NCBI RefSeq assembly: GCF_031202265.1 | Contig: NZ_CP100604.1 | Location: 6,988,501-7,052,500, forward strand | Length of the DNA stretch: 64,000 nt | Reading direction: 5' to 3' | Origin: Bradyrhizobium sp. Ash2021 | Lineage (GTDB): Bacteria; Pseudomonadota; Alphaproteobacteria; Rhizobiales; Xanthobacteraceae | Shown here: one piece after another, positions 27,174-35,741 of the stretch | Position numbering within the stretch: the stretch's first letter is position 1 | Layout of the letters: each line of letters opens with the position of its first letter | Notes under the pieces: generated by a model | Seen by the model: only the letters and a program-made list of their open reading frames with translations | What the model was told of the DNA's origin: nothing | Databases searched by the model: none | Made by a program: the position numbers and the translations under genes

Positions 27174-28607
27174 TCAATAGGCTTCCTGATACATCAGCGC
27201 GACCGCGGTCCGGAAAATGATCCGGATGTCGAGCCAGATGCTCCAGTTGCTCACATACCAGACGTCGCACTCGACGCGCTTCTCCATCAGGTCGATGGTC
27301 GGCGTCTCGCCACGGAAGCCGTTGGCTTGGGCCCAGCCGGTCAGGCCGGGCTTCATGTGGTGGCGGTAGACGTATTTGCTGATCACCTGGTCGTAGTAAT
27401 TGTCATGGGCGAGCGCGTGCGGGCGCGGCCCGACCAGCGACATCTCACCGCGCAGCACGTTCCAGAGCTGCGGCAACTCGTCGATACTGGTCTGGCGCAG
27501 GAAGCGACCGACCCGGGTCACCCGCTTGTCCTGCTTCGTGGCCTGCGTGAGTGTGGTGCCGTTCTCGGTCACGGTCATGCTGCGGAACTTCCAGATCTGG
27601 AACGGCTTGCCGTTGAAGCCCCGACGCGACTGCCGGAAGATGATCGGGCCTGGCGTATCGAGCTTGACCAGGATCGCCGCCGTGATCATCAGCGGCGCCA
27701 GCATCAGCAACGCAAAGGACGCAAGTCCGATGTCGAGGCAACGCTTCTGAACCCGTTCGAACACCGTCAGCGGCGGCCGCTGGATCTCGATCGCGACGGT
27801 CCCGCTGACCGGCAGGAACGGCCGCGACACCAGATCGGCGATCGGGAAATCGGGCAACAGACGGATCGGCTGCGGAACCATCCGCAGATGCTGACTCAGC
27901 TTCTGCAGCATTGGCAGTTCGTTCCAGTCGATCGCCAGCAGGAACTCCTCGGCATTCGTGGTCCGTGACTGCCGGATGACATTCATGATCTCGAGATCGA
28001 GCGCTACCTCATCCTGTGCCGCGTTCAAGACAACGTGGCGTACGACGTGGAAGCCGTGCTTGCGCAAATCCTTAAAGCGATTCGAGGTGAAATCGAGCGA
28101 TTTCAGGCTGAGCAGCACAACCCTGCGGTCGATGAAATGCCCCTTGGCGAAGGACGACGCCAAGCCGATGCGCCAGGTCGCACGGTGTGCGCCCAGACCT
28201 GCGAGACCTGTGGCCGCAAACAAGATCGTCGTGCCGCGCGACAGATTGGCCGTCGACTTCAAGAGAAAGGCGGCGACAGCCAGAATTGTCAGCGCCAGCA
28301 TCCAGGCGAAGACAACCTTGCGTGCCTGCCAGATTCCATTGAGCAAACGATGGCCGTCGTAGACACCCTGGAAGAACGCGATCGTGACGAAAGCCACGCC
28401 GACAATCAGGCCCGCACCGATTGGAACCTCCTGGTCAGCAGGAGATCCCAGGAATTTGCGATACAGAATGCCTGCCGCCAGATAGCTCAGGAGGATCAGC
28501 AGGAAATCGCCGCTGATGAAGAAGATCTGGAAGGGTCTTTGTAGGGAAGTTCCGCGGCTGGCAATCGTCGCATTGACGTCCTCGGTACCATATGTGGCTG
28601 CAGACAT
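27174..28607 (-). CDS. undecaprenyl-phosphate hexose-1-phosphate transferase (WcaJ/ExoY-like)
   Basis: About 477 residues from the ATG at 28607; the open frame runs 52 codons further up but that part is not family-like. Four N-terminal membrane segments and a CoA-binding-like middle precede a fifth hydrophobic segment (about residues 270-300) and the catalytic bacterial sugar transferase domain with IIFRQSRRGFNGKPF, WKFRSM and RTSIDELPQ-type QTSIDELPQLWNVL, ending with MSLVGPRPH. It loads the first sugar-1-phosphate, usually glucose or galactose, on undecaprenyl phosphate and so starts repeat-unit synthesis at the inner membrane. The full-length form matches polyisoprenyl-phosphate glucosyl-1-P transferases. 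Confidence 0.92.
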   Translation of the reverse strand: MSAATYGTEDVNATIASRGTSLQRPFQIFFISGDFLLILLSYLAAGILYRKFLGSPADQEVPIGAGLIVGVAFVTIAFFQGVYDGHRLLNGIWQARKVVFAWMLALTILAVAAFLLKSTANLSRGTTILFAATGLAGLGAHRATWRIGLASSFAKGHFIDRRVVLLSLKSLDFTSNRFKDLRKHGFHVVRHVVLNAAQDEVALDLEIMNVIRQSRTTNAEEFLLAIDWNELPMLQKLSQHLRMVPQPIRLLPDFPIADLVSRPFLPVSGTVAIEIQRPPLTVFERVQKRCLDIGLASFALLMLAPLMITAAILVKLDTPGPIIFRQSRRGFNGKPFQIWKFRSMTVTENGTTLTQATKQDKRVTRVGRFLRQTSIDELPQLWNVLRGEMSLVGPRPHALAHDNYYDQVISKYVYRHHMKPGLTGWAQANGFRGETPTIDLMEKRVECDVWYVSNWSIWLDIRIIFRTAVALMYQEAY

Positions 28608-29005
28608 CTCAGGCCTCTTCACTTCATCGCTGCAACTGCCGACAACACTTGCTATCACTATTCGAGCGAACGTCATTCGCGCGAACGGCGTCATTCGAAA
28701 CGAACGTCGTCGAACAAACTTTGCCGAAAACTCCCGGCTAGGTTTCGAGACCCTGCTAACCAATCCAAGCGAGAGTGTGGCACCGCACCAAAAAAATCAA
28801 ATCCAATTTTGCATTGCAGTATTGTGATGTGGAAACGATCACCGCGTGCTGCAGAACCGTTCAACGCGATTGCGACATGCGCAATCGATTTCCAAAAAAA
28901 GGCAGCTTCGTGAACTGCGTCACAAATTTGATAATTTTCCGAGCACGAGCGACAGCACGAATCTTTGCGACGCCGCAATTGTGTGGGGAGGTTGGTTGTT
29001 CGGTG
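28608..29005. promoter_or_regulatory. non-coding region upstream of the sugar transferase gene
   Basis: About 400 bases, noticeably more AT-rich than the genes around it, between the start of the sugar transferase gene and the stop of galE. Three tandem CGAACG-type stretches around 28664-28715 are visible. It most likely contains the promoter and control sites for the priming transferase. No known operator was identified. Confidence 0.4.
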
Positions 29006-29998
29006 TCAACTTTTCGGATGGGCAAATTGATGCCACATCCAGGAAGATCTCACGATTGTCGAGAGATCGGAGCACGTTGGGAGAAAGCCGAGATCCGCTT
29101 GCGCTGCCGATGGATCGGCAACCAAGATGGGGGGATCACCGGCGCGGCGCGCCTTCGTGACGAAGGGAACTTTAAGGCCTGTTTCACGTTCAATGGCCGC
29201 CAGCACTTCGAGCACCGAGAACCCGGAACCCGTGCCAAGATTGTAGTGACCGCCCCGGGAACCGTCCAACAAGGCGTTGAGCGCCCGAACATGCGCAGCG
29301 GCCAGATCGACGACGTGAATGTAATCGCGGATGGCCGTCCCATCGGGGGTCTCGTAGTCATCTCCGAAAATCGCGAAGTCATCGACGTGCCCCTGCAGCG
29401 CCATCATCGCGCGTGGGATGAGGTGGGTCTCCGGATTTCGAAATTCACCGATCGATCCCGATGGTTCAGCGCCGCAGGCGTTGAAGTAACGCAGGCAAAA
29501 CGAATTCATCCCGTAGGCTCTGCGATAATCCGCAAGGATCTGCTCGATCATCCATTTCGAAGCGCCATAGGGATTGACGACGGCGCCGGCCGCGCCCTCG
29601 CTGATCGGATCGCGCCCGGCGTTCCCGTAGACCGCCCCGGTGCTCGAGAACACCAGGCGATTGCATCCCCGTTCGAGCATCGCCTTCAACAGCGACAAGG
29701 TCCCGCACACATTGTTCAGATAATATTTCTGGGGATCGCCGACCGACTCGCCGACCTGACTGAAGGCCGCGAAATGCATCACCGCCACGACCTGATGGGC
29801 CGCAATCGCATCAGTCAATCGCTGGGTATCGCCAACGTCGCCCTCGACGAAGGGGCCCCACTTCACGAAATCGCGGTGGCCGGTTGAAAGATTGTCGAAG
29901 CAGACGGGGACAAAGCCTGCTTCCGACAGCGCCTTGCAACAGTGAGCTCCGATGTAACCGGCTCCCCCGGTTACCAAAATCGCAGGGCTTTTGGACAT
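29006..29998 (-). CDS. galE: UDP-glucose 4-epimerase
   Basis: 330 residues, the usual GalE length. The NAD-binding motif ILVTGGAGYIGAHCCKAL, the Ser region VFSSTGAVYG and the catalytic YxxxK in NPYGASKWMIEQ are intact, as is the substrate region LRYFNACGAEPSG. It interconverts UDP-glucose and UDP-galactose (also called ExoB in rhizobial EPS work) to supply galactose for the polysaccharide. The next gene downstream on the same strand is none; the broken UDP-glucose dehydrogenase gene lies just upstream. Confidence 0.93.
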   Translation of the reverse strand: MSKSPAILVTGGAGYIGAHCCKALSEAGFVPVCFDNLSTGHRDFVKWGPFVEGDVGDTQRLTDAIAAHQVVAVMHFAAFSQVGESVGDPQKYYLNNVCGTLSLLKAMLERGCNRLVFSSTGAVYGNAGRDPISEGAAGAVVNPYGASKWMIEQILADYRRAYGMNSFCLRYFNACGAEPSGSIGEFRNPETHLIPRAMMALQGHVDDFAIFGDDYETPDGTAIRDYIHVVDLAAAHVRALNALLDGSRGGHYNLGTGSGFSVLEVLAAIERETGLKVPFVTKARRAGDPPILVADPSAAQADLGFLPTCSDLSTIVRSSWMWHQFAHPKS

Positions 29999-30070
29999 GT
30001 ATTTCCTGTCACGATGAAGATGAAAGAGCCTTTGGAGCCCGGCCGACGCCGGGAGCGCAGCAAATGCGAG

Positions 30071-30622
30071 CTACGCTGCAGACTTTGCGGCACGCCCGAT
30101 GCTTTGATACAGGAATCCGCGCTTGGTCAGCTCATTGGGATCATAGATATTGCGGAGATCCACCACCACCGGGCACGCCATCTCGCGCTTCAGCCGATCG
30201 AGATCCAGCGCTCGAAACTGCTCCCATTCGGTGACGATGACCAAGGTGTCCGCGCCGGCGGCGCATTCGTACGGATCCTCCGAGTAGTGAATATCCGGCA
30301 TTTCGAGGCGTGCGAGCTCCATACCCACGGGATCAAACGCCCGCACCGTTGCGCCCATATCTTGCAGTGCGGTGATCAGCAGGATCGAAGGCGCCTCGCG
30401 TATGTCGTCGGTGTTCGGCTTGAATGTCAAGCCAAGCACCGCAATGGTTTTACCGCGAAGATTCCCGCCGAACGGCGCGGCAACCTTTCGCGCCATCGCG
30501 CGCTTGCGGGCATCGTTGACCGAATTCACCGCCTCCACGCGGGTAACGTGACGTCCGAAGTCGGCGAAACAGGCACCCGAAACCAGCCCCACATATCCTG
30601 TTCCAACGACAACTATCCGCAT
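30071..30622 (-). pseudogene. ugd: UDP-glucose 6-dehydrogenase with large internal in-frame deletion
   Basis: The frame starts with MRIVVVGTGYVGLVSGACF, the normal N-terminus, but after about 28 residues jumps directly to VNDARKRAMARKV and GKTIAVLGLTFKPNTDD, which normally lie near residue 270-310. The full enzyme is about 435 residues; this one is 183. The lost part includes the rest of the NAD domain, the dimer helix and the GFGGSCFPKD catalytic Cys, so the product cannot oxidise UDP-glucose. The frame stays open across the join, so a short protein may still be made. If no other copy exists, the cell cannot make UDP-glucuronate through this locus. Confidence 0.85.
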
Positions 30623-31020
30623 GAGTTCGTTATCCACACCGATGCCGTATCTAGATTAATGTCGCAGTTGGGTCAAAAACTAGAGCATCGTATTTCTGCA
30701 GGACAGGCAGACCACGATTCTCGTCATCACATCCCGCTCACGTCATTTTACCGACAACAATTCCGGGGAGCGCGGAATCAAAATCGCACGAACAAAGTGC
30801 GTGCTGGAATGAGCTGCAACAGGAGAATTATTTTGCTGCAATTTTGGCCGGTTTCCTGCCTGGTCCGGCGTTTGCTGAGCAATCGTTAGGCGATCGGGTG
30901 GCGTCCAATTCCCCTCAAGGCGACATTCCCAGCAGGACCCATGCCAGACATTTCCCTGAATTCGACCGGCCAAATTAAGCCATTTTTTAGGCGGCGCCCG
31001 TTACGGTTTCCAATTCATAT
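30623..31020. other. non-coding region beside the broken dehydrogenase gene
   Basis: About 400 bases between divergent genes, relatively AT-rich. No gene, RNA or clear repeat seen. It should hold the promoters of the truncated dehydrogenase frame and of the small membrane protein at 31021. Confidence 0.35.
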
Positions 31021-31314
31021 GTGGAGTACGGTTGCGTGATTACGCTAGCGATTTGCAGCGCGTTGATTGGATCGATACTCGGAATTCGATTCAGATTTTT
31101 CGTTCTGCCCCCGGTCATTGTTCTCGGCGCGGTCTGCTTTGCAGCACTTTCCAATGCGCAGGGCGCCACATTGTCGCAGACAATAGTGCCGATCGTAATA
31201 TTTGCGACCCTGCTGCAGCTTGGATATCTCTGCACCGCGCTGCTCAAGCACGCCGTGACGCCGGCTCATGCCGGCGGGCGACGTCTCTCGCTGGGAACCC
31301 CGAAGCTTCGATAA
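31021..31314 (+). CDS. small membrane protein
   Basis: 97 residues from a GTG. Three hydrophobic segments (about residues 5-22, 26-45 and 54-75) with a basic C-terminal tail. Proteins of this size and pattern recur in rhizobial genomes near polysaccharide genes, but I cannot assign a function. The overlapping ATG two bases earlier is in another frame and stops at once. Confidence 0.5.
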   Translation: MEYGCVITLAICSALIGSILGIRFRFFVLPPVIVLGAVCFAALSNAQGATLSQTIVPIVIFATLLQLGYLCTALLKHAVTPAHAGGRRLSLGTPKLR

Positions 31315-31528
31315 AGTACACGCTGAGGTCCGATCTGCCCAAATCGGACCATTTCGCGTTGCGTCCACAAAACCGGCAGATAATCAACACATTTGCAAGG
31401 GACTCTGGCTCGTGATTGGCTGGCTTCATGGCTAACATGTGCCCGTCCCCCGGTTCGCCGTCTCGGGACGCGAGTAAGCGTGCCTGTCATTTCAACCCCA
31501 AAACCGTTTCAGGAATATCCGACACCAG

Positions 31529-32269
31529 ATGTTGTCAGCGCTGCGATCTACCAAGGCGACGGCCAAGCCAAGGTTGCCGGATGGGGTTCGAATCTACGCG
31601 ATCAGCGATATTCACGGCTGCGCGCATCTGCTCGAACAGATGTTGGGGGTCATCGACGCCGACGTTGCACACAGCAGGCCACGTCATGCGATCGAAGTGT
31701 ATCTCGGCGACTATATCGATCGCGGACCGGACTCGCGCGGGACGCTCGACCTGCTGATCAAACGCAGCCGGCGCGGAAATATGGTGTTCCTGAAAGGCAA
31801 CCACGAAGCGTTCCTTGGCGCCGTTTTTCGCGATCCCTCGCGCATTGCCGATTGGTTCCAGTTTGGCGGGATACAAACCCTGATGTCCTACGGCCTCTCG
31901 CCGTCGTCGGATGCGGATGAGGAGGAACAACGCGAATTGGTGCGGGAGCTAGCCGCCGCAATGCCCCCACAGCATCGCGAATTTCTGCAACGCTTGCGCC
32001 TGACGTTCACCTGCGGAGACTTCTTCTTCGTTCATGCCGGCGTCCGGCCGGGCATCCCCCTGCCGGAGCAGCAGGAAGCCGATCTGTTGTGGATCCGCGA
32101 GGAATTTCTCCGCAGCCAGAAAAATTTCGGAAAGTACGTCGTGCATGGCCATACGCCGGTTCGCAGTGCCGAAGTCCTGCCGAATCGAGCCAACATCGAC
32201 ACCGGAGCCTACGCAACCGGCAATCTTACCTTGCTGTCGATCCAGGGCAGCCGCTTGTTGGCCGTATAA
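31529..32269 (+). CDS. metallophosphoesterase, Ser/Thr protein phosphatase-like
   Basis: 246 residues. All core PPP-family motifs are present: AISDIHGCAHLL, VYLGDYIDRGPDSRG and FLKGNHEAFLG, then FFVHAGVRPG and YVVHGHTPV with the late metal ligands. This gives a two-metal phosphatase of the bacterial PrpA/ApaH-like group, cytoplasmic, acting on phosphoproteins or dinucleoside polyphosphates. Its location at the edge of a locus with a tyrosine autokinase invites the idea of a signalling link, but PPP enzymes mainly act on Ser/Thr, so this is speculative. A stranded copy of its 3' end is at 27030-27128. Confidence 0.88.
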   Translation: MLSALRSTKATAKPRLPDGVRIYAISDIHGCAHLLEQMLGVIDADVAHSRPRHAIEVYLGDYIDRGPDSRGTLDLLIKRSRRGNMVFLKGNHEAFLGAVFRDPSRIADWFQFGGIQTLMSYGLSPSSDADEEEQRELVRELAAAMPPQHREFLQRLRLTFTCGDFFFVHAGVRPGIPLPEQQEADLLWIREEFLRSQKNFGKYVVHGHTPVRSAEVLPNRANIDTGAYATGNLTLLSIQGSRLLAV

Positions 32270-32283
32270 TTCCGCGCGAGGCG

Positions 32284-32475
32284 GAGTGCCGACGCGCAGG
32301 GCCGGCCCCTGCTTGCGCAGATAGGCAATGACCGAAAGCGCGGTGATGCGGCCGGTCTTCGGGTTCTCGGACGAGATGTTCTCGATCGACATTGAGAGGC
32401 GGGCGGAATCGATGCACGTTGCGGGTCAGCGCCGGATCGGCCCTGATTTGCAGCGTGGTGCGCGGCCCGAGCTCC
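32284..32475 (-). pseudogene. 3' remnant of an aspartate dehydrogenase gene
   Basis: On the minus strand this stretch encodes MSIENISSENPKTGRITALS then VIAYLRKQ and LRVGT, almost the same as the end of the intact enzyme at 34920-35741. The nucleotide match to 34923-35130 is close but carries small deletions (for example the bases coding for the segment before FSMSIEN are missing), and the normal stop after RVGT is lost. It begins 15 bases after the phosphatase stop. It is a broken second copy of the 3' end of the downstream gene, bounding the small-gene island. Confidence 0.85.
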
Positions 32476-32557
32476 TGCGATACCCATATTGCAGCACCCG
32501 AGTGAACCGAGCGTCAGTGGGCTGGCTTAGCCGGCGTAATGCTGCTATGCACAAACC

Positions 32558-32797
32558 ATGGCCAGAGCACTGACGCTACTATTGTTGGGTTTCGCCGTTT
32601 GCTCGGCCCCCGCGTCGGCAGCATCCGACCCTTGCAAGGATTGCAGCCCGGCCCCCGAGCTTACGATCAGAGAGCAAATCAAAGCAGATCGAGCGCGCGA
32701 GGTAGATCGTGTGGCTAAAGAGTCCATCGCTAGACCTTGGGACGGCAAGGATCTTGGGGGACTAAAACGAACTATCACACCCGGAGTCGTTCGCTAA
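32558..32797 (+). CDS. small secreted hypothetical protein
   Basis: 79 residues. Signal peptide of about 21 residues (LTLLLLGFAVCSAPASA), then a short mature region with two Cys (DPCKDCSPAPE, a CxxC) and a basic helical part. The start ATG at 32558 gives a complete signal peptide. Function unknown. It lies alone on the plus strand in an island of minus-strand small genes. Confidence 0.5.
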   Translation: MARALTLLLLGFAVCSAPASAASDPCKDCSPAPELTIREQIKADRAREVDRVAKESIARPWDGKDLGGLKRTITPGVVR

Positions 32798-32856
32798 ACC
32801 GGCAGTTGTGGATCAATGAAGCAGCCTTGAGGCAGCAAGGGTTTGGAGCCGCCTGA

Positions 32857-33285
32857 TCAATCTTCAGACGCTCTGCCTGGTTCCGGCGTCTTGTAGTATG
32901 GGAACCTGCTCAGCACGGCGGCCTTCATAGATCTGAAATGGGAAATCTCCGTAGCCAGTTCCTTGAGCCTACGCTGCCCATTTAAAATCTCGGCGCCAAA
33001 TAGATCCTGGTGATAGTTATCCAGCGCATCGCGCTCCAGATATTCGTCGGTTCCATTTCCGAAAGTCACCGCAGCGCGTGCCAGGACATCGTCCACCCGG
33101 CGGCTCAAGCCTGATTGTTCGCTCTCTGCTGCATGCAGTGCGGTTTCGATCGCGGTCACAATCGAGCCGACACGGGCCAAATCCGTCTCAGCATCCCGTT
33201 CGGCCGAACGTGCCCTAAACCCGTCGTCACCCAGGCGGCCCCTGATAAAGTTGTGTACTCGATCCCGCAAAAGCAGCTGAAACAT
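32857..33285 (-). CDS. hypothetical protein, helical
   Basis: 142 residues, soluble, predicted by eye to be largely alpha-helical with heptad-like spacing (VGSIVTAIETALHAAESEQ). No signal peptide or membrane segment. No family was recognised. It is the last gene of a minus-strand set of small proteins that lies between the broken and intact copies of the aspartate dehydrogenase 3' end. Confidence 0.45.
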   Translation of the reverse strand: MFQLLLRDRVHNFIRGRLGDDGFRARSAERDAETDLARVGSIVTAIETALHAAESEQSGLSRRVDDVLARAAVTFGNGTDEYLERDALDNYHQDLFGAEILNGQRRLKELATEISHFRSMKAAVLSRFPYYKTPEPGRASED

Positions 33286-33337
33286 TGTCGTATTCCGGGT
33301 TCAGACTAAGAGGACAGGGAACAAGACATAAGGTCGC

Positions 33338-33631
33338 TCAATTATATTTAACAAATCCTGAAGCTTCACGGCGATCCGCCTGAGCTCGCGTCTTCCACTC
33401 CATCCAGGCGATATCGTGCTTGCAATAGAGTTCGCGCCAGCGCTTCTCACGGGTCGTGGTTGGGGCTCCGTTTTCATCCCGGGCAACATGCCCGCCTGTC
33501 TCATCCAGAGCCGGAAGATTGTCTAGTGTTTCAAATTCAAGCGTTTCTTCGATCGTCAAACCGATAAGCACGCGGCGCCCGCTGCCATCGACAAAGTATC
33601 GCCGCGGTGAATGACCCAGAGAGTTAGTCAT
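33338..33631 (-). CDS. small hypothetical protein with IGLT-ETLEFE-LD motif (copy 1)
   Basis: About 97 residues from the ATG at 33631, which overlaps the stop of the preceding gene as ATGA, so the two are translationally coupled. The motif PRRYF followed by VLIGLTIEETLEFETLD is shared with the protein at 34450-34767 (PRRYF, LIGLTADETLEFERLD). A second shared block near W-R (KRWRELYCKHD versus GWRLWLAAEGD) supports paralogy. No known domain. An ATG at 33682 would extend it through the upstream gene and is rejected. Confidence 0.55.
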   Translation of the reverse strand: MTNSLGHSPRRYFVDGSGRRVLIGLTIEETLEFETLDNLPALDETGGHVARDENGAPTTTREKRWRELYCKHDIAWMEWKTRAQADRREASGFVKYN

Positions 33632-33843
33632 TTCGCGACATCTCGTTTGGGAACCATCGACCCGTAGACAATTCCGGCCCATGCCGCACGCCCGCCACTG
33701 GTCAATAAATCATCCAAAGTACGCATACCCGTGGCTATTCTCTCGTTCTCATCAAGATAATAGCTGTGGAGTCTGCCTAGAATCACGACTATCGCGCCCA
33801 CCAGAATCGCAGTCAGAAAGCTATTCAAGATTAGTCCCCACAA
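33628..33843 (-). CDS. small one-TM membrane protein
   Basis: 71 residues with a strong membrane segment at about residues 5-23 (ILNSFLTAILVGAIVVILG) followed by a soluble tail. Its stop overlaps the start of the next gene by four bases. The coupling suggests the two products act together, perhaps with the paralogue anchored at the membrane by this protein; this is inference. Confidence 0.5.
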   Translation of the reverse strand: MWGLILNSFLTAILVGAIVVILGRLHSYYLDENERIATGMRTLDDLLTSGGRAAWAGIVYGSMVPKRDVAK

Positions 33844-33897
33844 TCATTTATCAACGAGCCTCGCCAGACAGCATATCGAGTCAGGCTCTTCGCATAT

Positions 33898-34044
33898 CTA
33901 GAATGCCCGGCGCGCTGGCCCCAGCATGCGAGACTGCGATTTCGATTGGTAGGGCGCGTGGTGCGTGCGCCGTTTGTGCGACCGCCAGGAATGCACCGCA
34001 TATCCAGCAAAGAATATCGACGACAAGATCAGGATAGGAAGCAT
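33898..34044 (-). CDS. possible small membrane peptide
   Basis: 48 residues from the ATG at 34044: a single hydrophobic segment (LPILILSSIFFAGYAV) followed by a strongly basic tail rich in His, Arg and Lys. The longer frame to 34128 adds residues of no clear character. No clear ribosome site, so only modest confidence that it is translated. Confidence 0.3.
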   Translation of the reverse strand: MLPILILSSIFFAGYAVHSWRSHKRRTHHAPYQSKSQSRMLGPARRAF

Positions 34045-34159
34045 GGTGGTAGTCCCGTTTCGCCCACGCTTATCTTCATTCCGAAGTTGTGACGACATCA
34101 TGATTCCCGACGTCGAAAGATTGTTCACCTGCTGAAATTTTTGTGCAACCCACCGCCCC

Positions 34160-34354
34160 TTAAATCATCAACCTGATTTCGTCGTGAAATATTCCTTGCT
34201 CAGGAAAAACACCAAACACACATTTCAGAAAAATCGAACCAACTAGATAAACCCATCCCGCCATTGCCACCAGTACGAGCCCAACAAATGCGCCGGACAA
34301 ACCTCGCTCCTTCATTCTCGCCAGCAGAGACAGTTTTTCCGGTAGGTAAAGCAT
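34160..34354 (-). CDS. possible small membrane protein
   Basis: About 64 residues (an ATG at 34372 would add six). A basic N-terminus precedes a long hydrophobic stretch at about residues 21-48 (GAFVGLVLVAMAGWVYLVGS). It lies in the same orientation between the two paralogous small genes. No family recognised. Confidence 0.4.
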   Translation of the reverse strand: MLYLPEKLSLLARMKERGLSGAFVGLVLVAMAGWVYLVGSIFLKCVFGVFPEQGIFHDEIRLMI

Positions 34355-34449
34355 TTTTGAACGTTCGACCAACGATTGAGGGGAACCAATATCTATCGGG
34401 CAAATTCGCGCGACGCCTTGGAAGCAAGCAGCTACCCGATCGCAGGCCT

Positions 34450-34767
34450 TTATGCCGCAGATGCCTCGTTAACCCGTCCCCAACGCCTCAAACCGGTTTC
34501 AGTTAAGAAGCGCCGGTCGGGAACGGCAACCGCCCAATCGCCCTCCGCCGCAAGCCAAAGGCGCCAGCCAGTTTCATGTTTTCGATATTTTGGATCGCGC
34601 TCGAAGTCCCATGTGTAATTCCCGAGATGGTCGACGGGAGACAGACGATCGAGCCGTTCGAACTCCAGCGTCTCGTCGGCGGTCAATCCGATGAGCGTGG
34701 GTGGCTGACGGAAGTTTTCGAAGTATCGCCGCGGAAATATTCTTCGCTCGCTGTCCATGCGCAACAT
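34450..34767 (-). CDS. small hypothetical protein with IGLT-ETLEFE-LD motif (copy 2)
   Basis: 105 residues (102 if the second ATG at 34758 is used). It shares PRRYF and IGLTADETLEFERLD with the gene at 33338-33631 and has the same order of blocks, so the two are paralogues. The C-terminal half is aromatic and charged (GWRLWLAAEGDWAVAVPDRR). The pairing with nearby small membrane proteins repeats around each copy. Function unknown. Confidence 0.55.
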   Translation of the reverse strand: MLRMDSERRIFPRRYFENFRQPPTLIGLTADETLEFERLDRLSPVDHLGNYTWDFERDPKYRKHETGWRLWLAAEGDWAVAVPDRRFLTETGLRRWGRVNEASAA

Positions 34768-34919
34768 TCCCTACAAGCAGCCCCACCAAAATGTTAGCGC
34801 GCCCACGCTCTGGTTGCCCGGTGAAATCCGCGACCAGAAGATTTAGGCAACGTACTGCCCAGCAAATATTCAAGCTGGCACATGCGCCGGATGGGCGGGG
34901 CCTCGCGGGGCTCAAATAC

Positions 34920-35741
34920 TCAGGTGCCGACGCGCAACGCGGAGCGCTGCTTGCGCAGATAGGCAATGACCGAAAGCGCGGTGATGCGCCCCGTCTTCGG
35001 ATTCTCGGACGGGATGTTCTCGATCGACATCGAGAAACGGGCGGAATCGGATTCCACCTCGATCCGATGCACGTTTCGGGTCAGCGTCGGATCCGCCCAG
35101 ATTTCCAGCGTGGTGCGGTCAGGCCCGAGGCCGGCCAGCGACAGCGCCACGGCTACGTTGAGATTGGCGGGAAAGCCTTTGGCCGCCTCGCGCGCCGTGC
35201 CCTGAAAAATCCTGAGCGGCTCCTTGATGCGTTCGATATCGATGTTGTTCTCGACCAGATAAGGCGCGCCGGCCAGGCCCGTCACCGGCTTTCGGGTCAC
35301 CATTTTGACCGACAGAATCTTTCCCTCTGCCGCCGCGGTGACCGCGTCGAGGCCAATGAGCGCCCCCGTCGGCACCACGATCTGGCCGCCGTTCTGTTTC
35401 GCAAGGTCGATCAAATCTTCGTTCTCGAGCAGCGCGCCGGCGCTGAGCACGATCGCGGTTTTCCCACGGCTTACAAAGGGCGCGACGATCGACCGCACCA
35501 GCTTGCTGGGCGCGCACTCGATGACAATGTCGGCGACATCCGAGAGTCCGTCGATCGGCAGGACGGCGGGCGGTTTCTTCAAGCGGGAAAGGAATTCCTG
35601 GTGCTTGGCCGGATTTTGCGCCGACACCGCTGCGAGGACCAATCCGTCGATGCCCTGATCCAGCGCTTCAACGATCTTGATTCCGATCGCGCCGAGCCCG
35701 GCCACCGCGACGCGCTGCGGGCTCTTTGATACCTTGGTCAT
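34920..35741 (-). CDS. nadX: aspartate dehydrogenase (NadX family)
   Basis: 273 residues, the usual length. The NAD-binding motif VAVAGLGAIGIKIVEAL, the central VIECAPSKL and IVVPTGALIGLDAV segments, and the C-terminal ENPKTGRITALS block match the aspartate dehydrogenase/L-aspartate DH-like family (COG1712). It oxidises aspartate to iminoaspartate or runs in reverse, and some members act on other amino acids. Its ATG follows the stop of the upstream gene directly, so it ends a run of genes for an aryl-CoA ligase, RidA-like protein and amidohydrolase. An ammonia- or imine-handling job in that pathway is possible but not shown. Confidence 0.8.
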   Translation of the reverse strand: MTKVSKSPQRVAVAGLGAIGIKIVEALDQGIDGLVLAAVSAQNPAKHQEFLSRLKKPPAVLPIDGLSDVADIVIECAPSKLVRSIVAPFVSRGKTAIVLSAGALLENEDLIDLAKQNGGQIVVPTGALIGLDAVTAAAEGKILSVKMVTRKPVTGLAGAPYLVENNIDIERIKEPLRIFQGTAREAAKGFPANLNVAVALSLAGLGPDRTTLEIWADPTLTRNVHRIEVESDSARFSMSIENIPSENPKTGRITALSVIAYLRKQRSALRVGT

